Source: Cyanobium sp. PCC 7001 (lineage in GTDB: Bacteria > Cyanobacteriota > Cyanobacteriia > PCC-6307 > Cyanobiaceae). From it: 64,000 nt of DNA. Within the stretch, counting starts at the first letter, position 1. Each line of letters starts with the position of its first letter. The stretch is from NCBI RefSeq assembly GCF_000155635.1, contig NZ_DS990556.1, positions 1,047,051 through 1,111,050 on the forward strand, given 5' to 3'. Position numbers and translations under genes: made by a program. A model generated the notes under the pieces. That model was not told the origin of the DNA and did no database searches. It was given only the letters and a program-made list of their open reading frames with translations. Positions 15,910 through 25,260 of the stretch are shown in pieces.

Positions 15910-18900
15910 GTGCTCACGGTCTTCCGCAGCAACCGCGCCGAAGTCCTGGCCGGCATCCTGGCCGCCCAGTTGCGCGATTCACCCCCGCCTCCGTTCGAAC
16001 CGGTGGAGGTGGTGGTGAACACCTGGCCCACCAGCCGCTGGCTCGGGGAGCAGCTGGCTGAGGAGCTGGGCGGCATCGCGGCCCACATCCGCTATCCCTT
16101 CCCCGGCAGCCAGTTGCGCAGGCTGGTGAACGCGGTGCTGGGGGAGGAGGCCGGCGGCCCCGACCCCTGGCGCGCCACCGAGCTGGTGTGGCCCGTGCTG
16201 GAGGCCCTGCCTGCGCTCGTGGACCAACCGGCGGCAGCCAGCCTGCGCCAGTGGCTGTACCGCCGCGGCGGCTCCTCCCGGGAGCTGACTCTGGCCCGCT
16301 GGCAGCTGGGCCGCAGCATCGCCGATGCGCTCGACGACTACGCCCTCTACCGCCCCGATCTGCTGCAGCAGTGGTGGGAGGGCGAGGAAGATGGCAGCGA
16401 CTGGCAGGCCCTGCTGGTGCGCCAGCTGCGCCAGCGGCTGGGGGAGAAGCCCTTCGCGCTGAAGGTGCGGGAGGCCATCGCCCGGCTGCGCGAGGCGCCG
16501 TGGACTCCGCCCGCGGACGGCCCCTGGCGGGGCGGCTGCCTGCGGCTGTTCGGCCTCAGCAGCATGGCTCCGGTGCAGGTGGAGCTGCTGCACGCCGTGA
16601 GCGCCCACCTGCCCGTGGACCTCTACCTGCTCACCCCCTGCCCCGACCTGTGGCAGCACTGCACCAACCGGCGCGCCCGCCTCAGCGACGCCGTGGCCCT
16701 GCGGGAGCCCCTCGGCGGCGACTGGGTCGCCGCGGCCGGCGGTCTCGAGGCCCGCTTCGGCCGGCTGGGGGCCGAATTCCAGCAGCTGCTGGAGGGCACC
16801 GGCGCCTGCCAGCTGGGCATGAGCTCCTATGGCGACGTCTTCCCGGAGCCCACCCGCCACCGGGCCCGTCCCGATCCAGCCACCGGTTCCGGCCCGGCGG
16901 CCTCCTGCGGGCCAGCCCCGTTGCTGCGGCAACTGCAGCGTCAGCTGGCGGATCCCGCCGCCGCACCTGCTCTGGAGCGCGCTCCCGGCGACAGCTCGCT
17001 CGAGTTCCACCCCTGCCCGGGGCGGCTGCGCCAGGTGGAGCTGGTGCGCGATCGCATCCTGCAGCTGCTGCACGACGACGACAGCCTCGAGCCCCGCGAC
17101 GTGCTGGTGATGACGCCCCAGGTGGATGGCTTCGCTCCCCTGGTGGCAGCGGTGTTCGGGGATCGGGACGCCACGGGCGTGGCCCTGGAGTGGCGCCTCA
17201 CCGACCGCAGCCAGCAGGAGCAGGCCGGCCTCGGGCGCACCCTGCTGGCCCTGCTGCGCCAGGCGGGCGAGCGCCTCACCGCCTCCTCGCTTCAGGCCCT
17301 GCTGGAGAGCGGCCCCCTGCGGGAACGGTTCGAGCTGGAGCGTGAGGCCATGCATGGCCTGCACCGCACCCTGCAGCAGGCGGGCTTCCGCTGGGGACTC
17401 GATGGCCAGGAGCGGGGCGGCGAGGCCACCGGCAGCCTGAGCTGGGCCATCGATCGGCTGTTGCTGGGTGTGGTGCTGCCGGAGCAGCCGGGGCTGGCTC
17501 CGGCGGACACCGCTCCCTTCGGCGCCGCGCCCGATCTGGAACGCCTGGGGCGATGGCTGCATCTGCTGCAACGGTTGCGCTCCTGGCTGCTGCAGTGGCG
17601 ACGGCCCCGAAGCTGTGCGGCCTGGGCCGCCAGCCTGCAGGCCGCCCTGGCCGAACTGTTCGGCGACGGTGGAGAGGCCGGCTGGGAGCTGCCCCAGGTG
17701 CTGGAGGCCATCGACGCCTGGCAGCAGGCGGCGGCGGGGTGTGAGCTGGAGCTGACGGCGCCGGTGGTGGCGGCGGTCCTGGAGGAGCGTCTGGCGGCTG
17801 ATGCGGGCCGGTTCGGCCACCGCAGCGGCGCGCTCACCATCAGTGCGCTCGAGCCGATGCGGGCGATTCCACACCGGGTGATCGTGCTGATGGGCCTGGA
17901 TGCCGGCTGCTTTCCCCGCCAGCGGCACCGCCCCGGCTTCCACCATCTGGAGCGGCAGCGGCAGCTGGGGGATCCGAGCCCGGCGGATCAGGACCGCTAC
18001 GCCCTGCTGGAGGCGGTGCTGTCGGCCCGCGACCACCTGCTGGTGACCTGGAACTGCCGCGACGAACGCAACGGCGAGCCCTTGCAGCCCGCCACCCCGG
18101 TGAGCCAGTGGATGGCCTGGCTCAAGCAGCAGCTGAAGGACCAGCCTGGGGAACTGACGGTGCTGCATCCGGCCAATCCCCTCGATCGCGGCAACTTCAT
18201 GGGTTCGAAGGAGCGCCCCCCCGCCTGCTGTGACCGGCGGCTGCTGGCGGCACGGCAGCGGCTGGACAGTCCGGACGACCGGCTGCTGCCGCGCCAGCTT
18301 GCGGCCAGCCAGCCCCCACAACCCGAGGCGGGCCCGCCGGCAGCCATGACCTTCGAGGACCTGCGCCAGTGGGCGATGCACCCGCAGGCGAGCTGGCTGC
18401 AGGGGCTGGGCCTGCTGCCGCGGGAATGGGCCGACGTGCTCGATGACCTGGACGCCGCCACCCTGGATGAGCGCCAGCGCTCACGGCTGCTGCGGGAGGC
18501 GCTGCGCCGTGAACCCGCCGCCGACCTGGCGACGGATCCGGAGCAGGCCGATCCCGGCGACGCCGAGGCCTGGCTGCGGTTGCAGCGCGGCCGCAATCTG
18601 CTGCCCCCGGCGGCGGGGGGCGTGCTGGAGGCCCGGCAGCTGGCCCAGCGCTGGAGCGATCTGCAGAGCACGCTGGAGGGGCTCGGCAGCCCGCGGCAGC
18701 AACCGGCCGAGTCGGGACCGTGGCTGGCGACCCTGAACTGGCACGGGGACACGGTGGTGGTGGTTCACACCGCCAGGCCCCGCAGCCACCACCGGCTGGA
18801 TCTGTGGCTGCAGCTGCTGCTGGCGGCGGCCGACGGCCAGGAGCCCCGGGCCGGCGTGGTGGTGGCCCGGGGCGACAGGGGCTTCGGGGAGCAGCTGCGC

Positions 18901-19200
18901 CTTCGCCCCCCCGAGGCCGCCGAGGCCCGGAGCGAGCTGGCGCGGCTCGCCGCCCTGCGGGAGCGCTGGCGGCACCGCTGCTGGCCGGTGCCGCCAGAGA
19001 CCGGCTGGGCTCTGCTCAGCCGCGGCCGATCCGCCGCCGTCGACTGCTGGGAGGGAACGTTTCAGCTGCGGGGGGAACGGGAGGAGCCCGAGCAGGCCCT
19101 CTGCTTCGGCCGGGATCTCCCCGCCGGCCAGCTGCTGGAGGACGCAGCCGAAGCCAGGGCGGAGGAGCTGCTCGGTGGTCTGCTGGAGCACCGGGCATGA
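15910..19200 (+). CDS. recC: Exodeoxyribonuclease V subunit RecC
   Basis: A 1,096-residue protein, close to the usual RecC length of about 1,100. The N terminus (LTVFRSNRAEVLAGILAAQL, then VVVNTWPTSRWLGEQLAEEL) and the middle (ALTISALEPMRAIPHRVIVL, MGLDAGCFPRQRHRPGFHHL) are typical. RecC has helicase-like and nuclease-like folds that have lost catalysis; here too no Walker A lysine is visible. In E. coli RecC splits the duplex and reads Chi. GTG 15910 starts the gene. It overlaps recB by 4 bases (ATGA). The middle linker around residues 310-350 (Pro/Ala-rich) is the least conserved part. Confidence 0.93.
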   Translation: MLTVFRSNRAEVLAGILAAQLRDSPPPPFEPVEVVVNTWPTSRWLGEQLAEELGGIAAHIRYPFPGSQLRRLVNAVLGEEAGGPDPWRATELVWPVLEALPALVDQPAAASLRQWLYRRGGSSRELTLARWQLGRSIADALDDYALYRPDLLQQWWEGEEDGSDWQALLVRQLRQRLGEKPFALKVREAIARLREAPWTPPADGPWRGGCLRLFGLSSMAPVQVELLHAVSAHLPVDLYLLTPCPDLWQHCTNRRARLSDAVALREPLGGDWVAAAGGLEARFGRLGAEFQQLLEGTGACQLGMSSYGDVFPEPTRHRARPDPATGSGPAASCGPAPLLRQLQRQLADPAAAPALERAPGDSSLEFHPCPGRLRQVELVRDRILQLLHDDDSLEPRDVLVMTPQVDGFAPLVAAVFGDRDATGVALEWRLTDRSQQEQAGLGRTLLALLRQAGERLTASSLQALLESGPLRERFELEREAMHGLHRTLQQAGFRWGLDGQERGGEATGSLSWAIDRLLLGVVLPEQPGLAPADTAPFGAAPDLERLGRWLHLLQRLRSWLLQWRRPRSCAAWAASLQAALAELFGDGGEAGWELPQVLEAIDAWQQAAAGCELELTAPVVAAVLEERLAADAGRFGHRSGALTISALEPMRAIPHRVIVLMGLDAGCFPRQRHRPGFHHLERQRQLGDPSPADQDRYALLEAVLSARDHLLVTWNCRDERNGEPLQPATPVSQWMAWLKQQLKDQPGELTVLHPANPLDRGNFMGSKERPPACCDRRLLAARQRLDSPDDRLLPRQLAASQPPQPEAGPPAAMTFEDLRQWAMHPQASWLQGLGLLPREWADVLDDLDAATLDERQRSRLLREALRREPAADLATDPEQADPGDAEAWLRLQRGRNLLPPAAGGVLEARQLAQRWSDLQSTLEGLGSPRQQPAESGPWLATLNWHGDTVVVVHTARPRSHHRLDLWLQLLLAAADGQEPRAGVVVARGDRGFGEQLRLRPPEAAEARSELARLAALRERWRHRCWPVPPETGWALLSRGRSAAVDCWEGTFQLRGEREEPEQALCFGRDLPAGQLLEDAAEARAEELLGGLLEHRA

Positions 19201-22200
19201 CCAGCCGCTTCGAGGCCCACACCTTTCCGCTCGAGCCGGGCCTGCGGCTGCTCGAGGCCAGCGCCGGCACGGGCAAGACCTTCTCCCTGGCCCATCTGGT
19301 GCTCCGGTACGTGAGTGAGGCCGAGGTGCCGCTGCGTCAGCTGCTGGTGGTGACCTTCACCAATGCGGCAGCCGCGGAGCTGCGGGACAGGATCGGGCAG
19401 CGTCTGCAAACAGCCCTCGGCCACCTCGATCGCGGGGAGGCGGCCGTCGAGACCGGGAACCCGGTTGATCCCAGCCTGGAGGCCTGGCTGCAGTGGGCAC
19501 GGCCCCGGGCCGCCCTGCTGCGGGCGCCGCTGCTGCTGGCCCTGGAGGACCTGGATGGCGCCGACATCACCACCATCCATGGCTTCTGCCTGCGCACCCT
19601 GCAGCGCCAGGCCCTGGAAGCGGGCCAACCGCCGGAGCTCCAGCTCGACAGCGACGCCGCACCGCTGGTGCGCCAGGTGTGCCACGACTACTGGCGCCAG
19701 CAGGTGCTTGCCCTGCCGCCGCACCTGCTCGACGGGGTGCAGCGCCTGGTGAAGGGTCCGGAGGCGCTGGTGGATGTGCTGCAGACGCTGGATGGCGATC
19801 CGGCCCTGGCGGTGGATCCGTTGCCGGACGGCATGGAGGCAGACCAGCCCCTGGCCCCGCAGCTGGAGAGCCTGTGGCAGAGCCGCTGGGACCGGTTTCA
19901 GCTGCTGTGGCAGCAGCACGGCGAGGCCCTGGAGGCGGAGCTGCGCGCCGCGGCCGGGCACTGGCGTGACCTGGGGGCCAGCAAGACCACCCCCTACAGC
20001 CCCAAACCCCGGAAGGACCGCTGCCAGGCCCTGAGCCAGTGGATCCAGCACCAGGGCAGCAAGGGGGACTACGCCGCCACCCTCGAGCAGAAGGAGCTGA
20101 AGGAGTACTTCCATCCCGGTGCCTTCCTGAAGGTGGCGCGGCCGATCGAGGCCACCGCATCGGGCCCGGCGGCCAGGGAACCGAGCCTCCCCCAGCGGCC
20201 CCTGCTGGAAGCGGTGGCCGACCTCCGGGAAGGGCCGGCGGAGGCCGTGCTCCTGCACGCCGCCCACTGGGGCCGCCGCGAGCTGGCGCACCGACGCGAG
20301 CGCCAGGGGCGCATGGGCTACGGCCAGCTGCTCGAAAGCCTGGATCCGGGTGACGACCCCGAGGCGCCGTGCCCCCTGCTGGACGCCGTGGGGGAGCGCT
20401 ACAGCGCCGTGCTGGTGGATGAATTCCAGGACACCGACCCGATCCAGTGGCGGATCCTGAGCCGGGCCTTCGACGCCCGGCGGCACCGACTGGTGCTGGT
20501 GGGTGATCCCAAGCAGGCCATCTACCGCTTCCGCGGCGGCGAACTGGCCACCTACCGGCTGGCCTACCGGCAGGCCGCGGCCGATGGCGGCATCAGCCGC
20601 CTCGACACCAACTACCGCGCCACCCCCTCCCTCATCGCCGGCCTCAATGCCCTGATGGCGCCAGGCCTGCCGCGCTCGGGCCTGGCGGTTCCGCCGGTGC
20701 AGCCCCCGCCCTCCCCATCTGGGTGGTCCGCCCCAGGGGGGGAGGGCGGGGATGCCCCAACGCTGTCCCTGCTCTGGCTGGGCAGCGACCGGCCGGCCGG
20801 CGAGGCGCCCCCCACCACCTCCGCCGTGGAGCAGGAGCTGCCGGATCGGGTGGCCAGGCTGGTGGCCGCCGAGATCCGGACCGGAGAAGCGCCCGCTGAT
20901 CTCTGTCTGCTGGTGAGCACCCATCGCCAGGCCGGCCAGCTGCGGGTGGCCCTGGCCCGCGCCGGCATCGCCAGCCGGCTGGTGAGCGATGGGGATGTGT
21001 TCGCCAGCGATGGCGCCACGGCGCTGCAGCGGCTGCTCGATGGCCTGGCCCATCCCGGCGATCCCCGCCGCCTGCGGCTGCTGGCGGCATCACCGCTGCT
21101 GGGCTGGAGTGCCGGCGCCATCGCCGCCGCCGGGGCGGAGCAGTGGAGTGCGCTGAGCGAGAAACTGCTGCGGGGCCGCGACGGGCTGCCGCGACTGGGG
21201 CTGCTGGGGGTGCTGGCGGCGCTGCTCGACGACGAGGGGCTGGCCAGGCTTGGACTGGAGGGCCGGGTGCTGGCCGATCTCAACCAGTGCGCCCTGTTGC
21301 TGCAGGAGCGGATCCACACCGACCAGCTGGGGGCGGACGCCGCTGCGGAGTGGTTGCGGCAGCGGCGTCTGGCGCCGGACCCCTCCCCCCCGGAGAGCCA
21401 CCAGCCCAACAGCGATGTGGAGGATGAGGCGGTGTGGGTGGTGACGGTGCACCGCAGCAAGGGCCTCGAATACCCCGTGGTGATCTGCCCGTACCTGTGG
21501 AAGGCTCCCCATGCCAATCCCAGGGGCCTGGGCCTGCGCTGGCAGCCCTCCGATCGCACGGGCCCGGTGCTCGACCTGCACCTGGGCAGCCGCTGGGGCC
21601 GGGGCCACCAGGCCCTGGAGCAGCACCGGGCGGCGGAGCTGCAGGAGGCGGAGCGGCGCGCCTATGTGGCCTGCACCCGGGCCAAGCGACGCCTGCTGCT
21701 GGCCTGGGGTCCGGTGAAGGGGCAGGCGGGCAACCCCCTGCATCCCTGGCTGCTGGCGGCCCAGGCTGCCCTTGCGGATGCCGATGATGACCCCTACGCC
21801 ACCCAGGGGGATGGGGAACTGCGCCAGGCCCTGGAGCTGGGGCTGGCCGCGCGCCAGGTGCCGATGGTGCTGATGACGGTGCCTCCCGCCGCCGGGCCAC
21901 TCCCGGGGAGACCCCCAGCCACCGCAACGGAACCCCTGACGCTGGGGCCGGTGCCGCAGCGGCGCCTCGATCACAGCTGGGGCCGCAGCAGCTACACCAG
22001 CTGGACCCGGGGCAGCCACGCCGCCGCTCCCCAGGCCCTGGAGGAGGGGCGGGAAACGGATGCTCTGGCGAGGGAACCCGAGCTGGCGGCCGTGGACCAG
22101 GAGCCCTGGCCCGGGGAGAGTCCGCTGGCGGACATCCCGCGGGGGTCCCGGGCCGGCGACTGTCTGCACCGGATCCTCGAAAGCCTCGACTACCAGCGTC

Positions 22201-22943
22201 CGGCCACGCAGCAGTCCGAGGCGGTGCGGCGGGAGCTGGAGCGCAGCGGCATCGGCCGTGACCATCTGGAGGACGTGCTCAGCGGCGTGGAGCGCCTGCG
22301 GCTGAGCCCGATGGGCGGGCCCCTCGGCGACTTCCGGCTGGCCGGGCTGGAGCGCGGATCCCGCATCAACGAGATGAACTTCGATCTCACCCTGGGCCCG
22401 GTCACCAGCGACTCCCTGGCCCGCCCCTTCCGCGACCACCCGGGCGGCAGCTTCGGGGCCGGCTACGCCGACCAGCTGGCGGCGCTGTCCGTGCAGGGCC
22501 GCGGCTTCCTCACGGGCTCGATCGATCTGGTGTTCTGCCATCAGGGCCGCTGGTGGGTGGCCGACTGGAAGAGCAACTGGCTCGGCGAACGTGGAGCCGA
22601 CGGCCAGCCCCTGCACTGCGGCCCGCGGCACTACGGAGCCGCGGCGCTCGCCGCCCTGATGGCCGCCAACCACTACCCCCTGCAGGCCCATCTCTACCTG
22701 GTGGCGCTGCACCGGTACCTGCGCTGGCGTCTGCGGGGCTACGACCCGGCCCGCCACCTGGGCGGCTATGCCTACGTGTTCCTGCGCGGCCTTGCGGAGC
22801 CGTCGGAAGCGCTCCGGCAGCGGGCTGGAGAAGGCGCGGTGCTGCCGGGCCTGGCCGTGGAGTGTCCACCGCTGGAGCGCCTGCTGGCCCTCGACCGGGC
22901 CCTGAACCCGGCCCTGGCCCGCTCCAGGGAGACAGCCGCATGA
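19197..22943 (+). CDS. recB: Exodeoxyribonuclease V subunit RecB
   Basis: A 1,248-residue UvrD-type helicase-nuclease. Walker A is at residues 21-28 (ASAGTGKT), motif Ia at about 50 (LLVVTFTNAAAAELRDRIG), motif II at about 407 (VDEFQDTDPIQW), motif III at about 440 (LVGDPKQAIYRFRGG) and motif V/VI further on (VTVHRSKGLEYPVV; RRAYVACTRAKRRLLL). The C-terminal RecB nuclease has GSIDLVF at about 1,107 and VADWKSN at about 1,121, the acidic residues and Lys of the metal site. It unwinds and cuts DNA ends with RecC and RecD for recombinational repair. Both gene borders are ATGA overlaps. The large open frame starting upstream (18720) is only the shadow of recC. Confidence 0.95.
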   Translation: MTSRFEAHTFPLEPGLRLLEASAGTGKTFSLAHLVLRYVSEAEVPLRQLLVVTFTNAAAAELRDRIGQRLQTALGHLDRGEAAVETGNPVDPSLEAWLQWARPRAALLRAPLLLALEDLDGADITTIHGFCLRTLQRQALEAGQPPELQLDSDAAPLVRQVCHDYWRQQVLALPPHLLDGVQRLVKGPEALVDVLQTLDGDPALAVDPLPDGMEADQPLAPQLESLWQSRWDRFQLLWQQHGEALEAELRAAAGHWRDLGASKTTPYSPKPRKDRCQALSQWIQHQGSKGDYAATLEQKELKEYFHPGAFLKVARPIEATASGPAAREPSLPQRPLLEAVADLREGPAEAVLLHAAHWGRRELAHRRERQGRMGYGQLLESLDPGDDPEAPCPLLDAVGERYSAVLVDEFQDTDPIQWRILSRAFDARRHRLVLVGDPKQAIYRFRGGELATYRLAYRQAAADGGISRLDTNYRATPSLIAGLNALMAPGLPRSGLAVPPVQPPPSPSGWSAPGGEGGDAPTLSLLWLGSDRPAGEAPPTTSAVEQELPDRVARLVAAEIRTGEAPADLCLLVSTHRQAGQLRVALARAGIASRLVSDGDVFASDGATALQRLLDGLAHPGDPRRLRLLAASPLLGWSAGAIAAAGAEQWSALSEKLLRGRDGLPRLGLLGVLAALLDDEGLARLGLEGRVLADLNQCALLLQERIHTDQLGADAAAEWLRQRRLAPDPSPPESHQPNSDVEDEAVWVVTVHRSKGLEYPVVICPYLWKAPHANPRGLGLRWQPSDRTGPVLDLHLGSRWGRGHQALEQHRAAELQEAERRAYVACTRAKRRLLLAWGPVKGQAGNPLHPWLLAAQAALADADDDPYATQGDGELRQALELGLAARQVPMVLMTVPPAAGPLPGRPPATATEPLTLGPVPQRRLDHSWGRSSYTSWTRGSHAAAPQALEEGRETDALAREPELAAVDQEPWPGESPLADIPRGSRAGDCLHRILESLDYQRPATQQSEAVRRELERSGIGRDHLEDVLSGVERLRLSPMGGPLGDFRLAGLERGSRINEMNFDLTLGPVTSDSLARPFRDHPGGSFGAGYADQLAALSVQGRGFLTGSIDLVFCHQGRWWVADWKSNWLGERGADGQPLHCGPRHYGAAALAALMAANHYPLQAHLYLVALHRYLRWRLRGYDPARHLGGYAYVFLRGLAEPSEALRQRAGEGAVLPGLAVECPPLERLLALDRALNPALARSRETAA

Positions 22944-24586
22944 CGGACTCCAGCCCACTGCCGCAGAGTCCCGCCTGGCTGGAGGCCGTGGCGGGGGGGC
23001 TGGCGGAGGCCCTGCCGCGCCTGTACGGCTGCCCAGCCGATCCGGCCATCCCGGCGGTGATCGACGCCATGGCGCGGGCCCTGGCCGATGGAGAGCTGGA
23101 GCTGCCACTTCCCGACCCGGAGCAGCGGCGGCACCTGGCCGCATCGCCGCTGTGCAGCGGGCCGTGGAGTCCGCTGGTGCTCGACGGCGATCGCCTGCTC
23201 TGGCGGCGCTGGCACCAGCAGCGGCAGGGGGTGCTGGAGAGCCTGGGCCGGCGGGCCGGACCGGCCGCCGCGCACCCCTGCAGCCTCGAGCAGGCCAGGC
23301 AGCAGGCCGCCGGGCACGGCGAGGGCCTCGACGCCGAACAGCGCCGGGCGGTGGCAGCGGTGCTGCACTACGGGCTGGTGCTGCTCGAAGGCGGTCCGGG
23401 CACCGGCAAGACCAGCACCGTGACCCGCATGCTGGCGGCTCTGCGGGCCCACGCCCCCGGGGCGCGGATGCAGCTGGCGGCGCCCACCGGCAAGGCGGCG
23501 GCACGGCTGCGGGCCGCCATCGCCGGCGCCGGGAGCGGCCTTGCCCTGCCCTGCAGCACGCTGCACCGGCTGCTGGAGAGCCAGGGCGAGCGGTTCGCAC
23601 GCCACCGCCACCACCCGCTCGAGCTCGACCTGCTGGTGATCGACGAGGTGTCGATGGTGGATCTGGCCCTGATGGGCGCCGTGCTGGACGCCCTGCCGGC
23701 CCGTTGCCGCCTCGTGCTCGTCGGCGATGCCGCCCAGCTGCCGCCGGTGCGGCCGGGGGCCGTGCTGGTGGAACTCCAGAGCCCCCGCTGGCGGGGCGCC
23801 CTGGGCGGTGCCGTGGTGGAGCTGCGCACCACCTACCGCAACAACGGGGCCATCGCCCAGGTGGCAGGGCAGCTGCGGCGCCAGGGCGCCGAGCCGGGCG
23901 AGCTGGGGGCCGCCACCAGCTGGCGCGGCCTCCGCTCCACCCTGGAGCAGCTGCCGGCCAACGCCAACCTCGGCTGGCGGCCCGCCTCACCACGGCGCCT
24001 GCCTCCGGAGCTGCTGGAGCGGCTGCGGCAGCACCAGCTGCAGCTGCAGCGGCTGGCCCTGAGCCTGGAGCCGGGCGATCGCTCCGCCGCACGGGCCCTG
24101 CTGCAGGAGCTCGACACCCTGCTGGTGCTGAGCCCCGTGCGGCGGGGGCGCTGGGGCGTGGAGGCCGTCCACCGGGCCCTCCTGGGTGACACCGTGGAGC
24201 AGCCGATCCAGGCCTGGCCGATCGGCACACCGGTGCTCTGCCAGCGCAATCTCGGCGACCTGGGGCTGGCCAATGGAGACGTGGGCATCCTGGTGGGTGC
24301 CGCCGCTGCTGCCGGGGCCGGCCGAAGCCCAGGCGGTGAAGGCCGGCGGGTGCTGTTCGCGCCAGGCGGTGACGGGGAGCTGCTCTGGCTGCACCCGGCC
24401 CAGCTGCCGGATCCCCAGCCTGCCCTGGCGCTCACCGTGCACAAGGCCCAGGGCAGCGAGGCCCTGGAGGTGTGGGTGCTGATGCCGGACAGCAGCCGTC
24501 CCACCGACCGGCTGCTCTACACCGCCCTCACCCGGGCTCGGCAGCAGGCCCAGTTGATCACCCCGCCCATCACCCCGGCGCCCTGA
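22940..24586 (+). CDS. recD: Exodeoxyribonuclease V subunit RecD
   Basis: A 548-residue SF1B helicase, somewhat shorter than E. coli RecD (608). The N-terminal about 130 residues form the RecBC-binding helical domain. Walker A is at about 151-158 (GGPGTGKT), motif Ia follows (LAAPTGKAAARLRAAIAGA), motif II is VIDEVSMVDL at about 233, motif III is LVGDAAQLPPV and motif V/VI is ALTVHKAQGSEALEV with LLYTALTRARQQ. It is the 5'-3' motor of the complex. Translation is coupled to recB by an ATGA overlap, giving equal amounts of the subunits. Confidence 0.94.
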   Translation: MTDSSPLPQSPAWLEAVAGGLAEALPRLYGCPADPAIPAVIDAMARALADGELELPLPDPEQRRHLAASPLCSGPWSPLVLDGDRLLWRRWHQQRQGVLESLGRRAGPAAAHPCSLEQARQQAAGHGEGLDAEQRRAVAAVLHYGLVLLEGGPGTGKTSTVTRMLAALRAHAPGARMQLAAPTGKAAARLRAAIAGAGSGLALPCSTLHRLLESQGERFARHRHHPLELDLLVIDEVSMVDLALMGAVLDALPARCRLVLVGDAAQLPPVRPGAVLVELQSPRWRGALGGAVVELRTTYRNNGAIAQVAGQLRRQGAEPGELGAATSWRGLRSTLEQLPANANLGWRPASPRRLPPELLERLRQHQLQLQRLALSLEPGDRSAARALLQELDTLLVLSPVRRGRWGVEAVHRALLGDTVEQPIQAWPIGTPVLCQRNLGDLGLANGDVGILVGAAAAAGAGRSPGGEGRRVLFAPGGDGELLWLHPAQLPDPQPALALTVHKAQGSEALEVWVLMPDSSRPTDRLLYTALTRARQQAQLITPPITPAP

Positions 24587-24604
24587 GGTCCCCAGACTGG
24601 TGCC

Positions 24605-24988
24605 ATGCCATCCCTTCCTCCCGATCGATCTCACCACCCCGACCAGCCCACGCAGCGGGTGCTGCGCCCCTGGGGGTGGTTCGAGACCCTGGGAGAGGGA
24701 CCCGGCTACCGGGTGAAGCGTCTGCAGCTGGAGCCGGGTCAGCGGCTGAGCCGGCAGCGCCACCGCCACCGCTGCGAACACTGGGTGGTGGTGGCCGGCG
24801 AGGGGGAGCTGGAGGTGGAGGGCAGCACCGTGGCTGCCCAACCCGGCACGAGCCTGTGGATCCCCCTCGGTGCGGTGCATCGTGCCCATGCCGTGGGGGC
24901 AGGTCCGCTGGTGATCGTGGAGGTGCAGCGCGGCGAGATCCTCAGCGAGGAGGACATCGAGCGGCTGGCCGACGACTACGGGCGCTGA
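24605..24988 (+). CDS. Cupin, mannose-6-phosphate isomerase type II-like
   Basis: A 127-residue single-domain cupin. It starts with RVLRPWGWFETLGEGPGYRV, the entry motif of the C-terminal isomerase domain of ManC/AlgA-type proteins, followed by the metal-binding cupin motif GQRLSRQRHRHRCEHWVVV (His and Glu ligands) and the second motif GTSLWIPLGAVHRAHAVG. Stand-alone versions are common in cyanobacteria; likely mannose-6-phosphate isomerase or a related sugar-binding role in polysaccharide synthesis. It follows recD by 18 bases but no functional link is evident. Confidence 0.85.
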   Translation: MPSLPPDRSHHPDQPTQRVLRPWGWFETLGEGPGYRVKRLQLEPGQRLSRQRHRHRCEHWVVVAGEGELEVEGSTVAAQPGTSLWIPLGAVHRAHAVGAGPLVIVEVQRGEILSEEDIERLADDYGR

Positions 24989-25260
24989 CTGTGGACGCGG
25001 GAGGTTCAGGTGTTAGTGTCTGTTTTCACCCTTTTTCAAGGGCACGGCAGTACTGCGCCCCTAACGCGTACTTACAAGGACCTAAGCGCATCAGGCGCGA
25101 AGCATCGACAGCAAGGCAATCGGCCCAACGCCCAGCCTCACCGTCGTGAACGTCATCGAACGGCGGGAGCCAACAGCGACGACTCCACCTTGCGACCCAG
25201 AGCCATTCAGCCTCTGGTCACTGCCAGCCTGCGTAGAAGGATCACATCAGGCTCCGGCCT
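24989..25260 (+). promoter_or_regulatory. Long leader region of the DEAD-box helicase gene
   Basis: A 272-base gap with markedly lower GC than the genes around it. TAGTGT at 25014-25019 fits a -10 element; if used, the mRNA leader would be about 235 bases. Within it are a small hairpin CCCTT-TTTC-AAGGG (25029-25042) and the palindrome GCAGTACTGC (25047-25056). Leaders of this kind precede cold-inducible helicase genes such as crhR and csdA and often control them after transcription. No coding frame in it looks real. Confidence 0.45.

Noticed and set aside
21090-24230. A 1,046-codon open frame opposite recB and recD
   Set aside because: It is the antisense shadow of GC-rich genes: Arg/Ala/Pro/Gly-rich without motifs, while the plus strand has complete helicase motifs.
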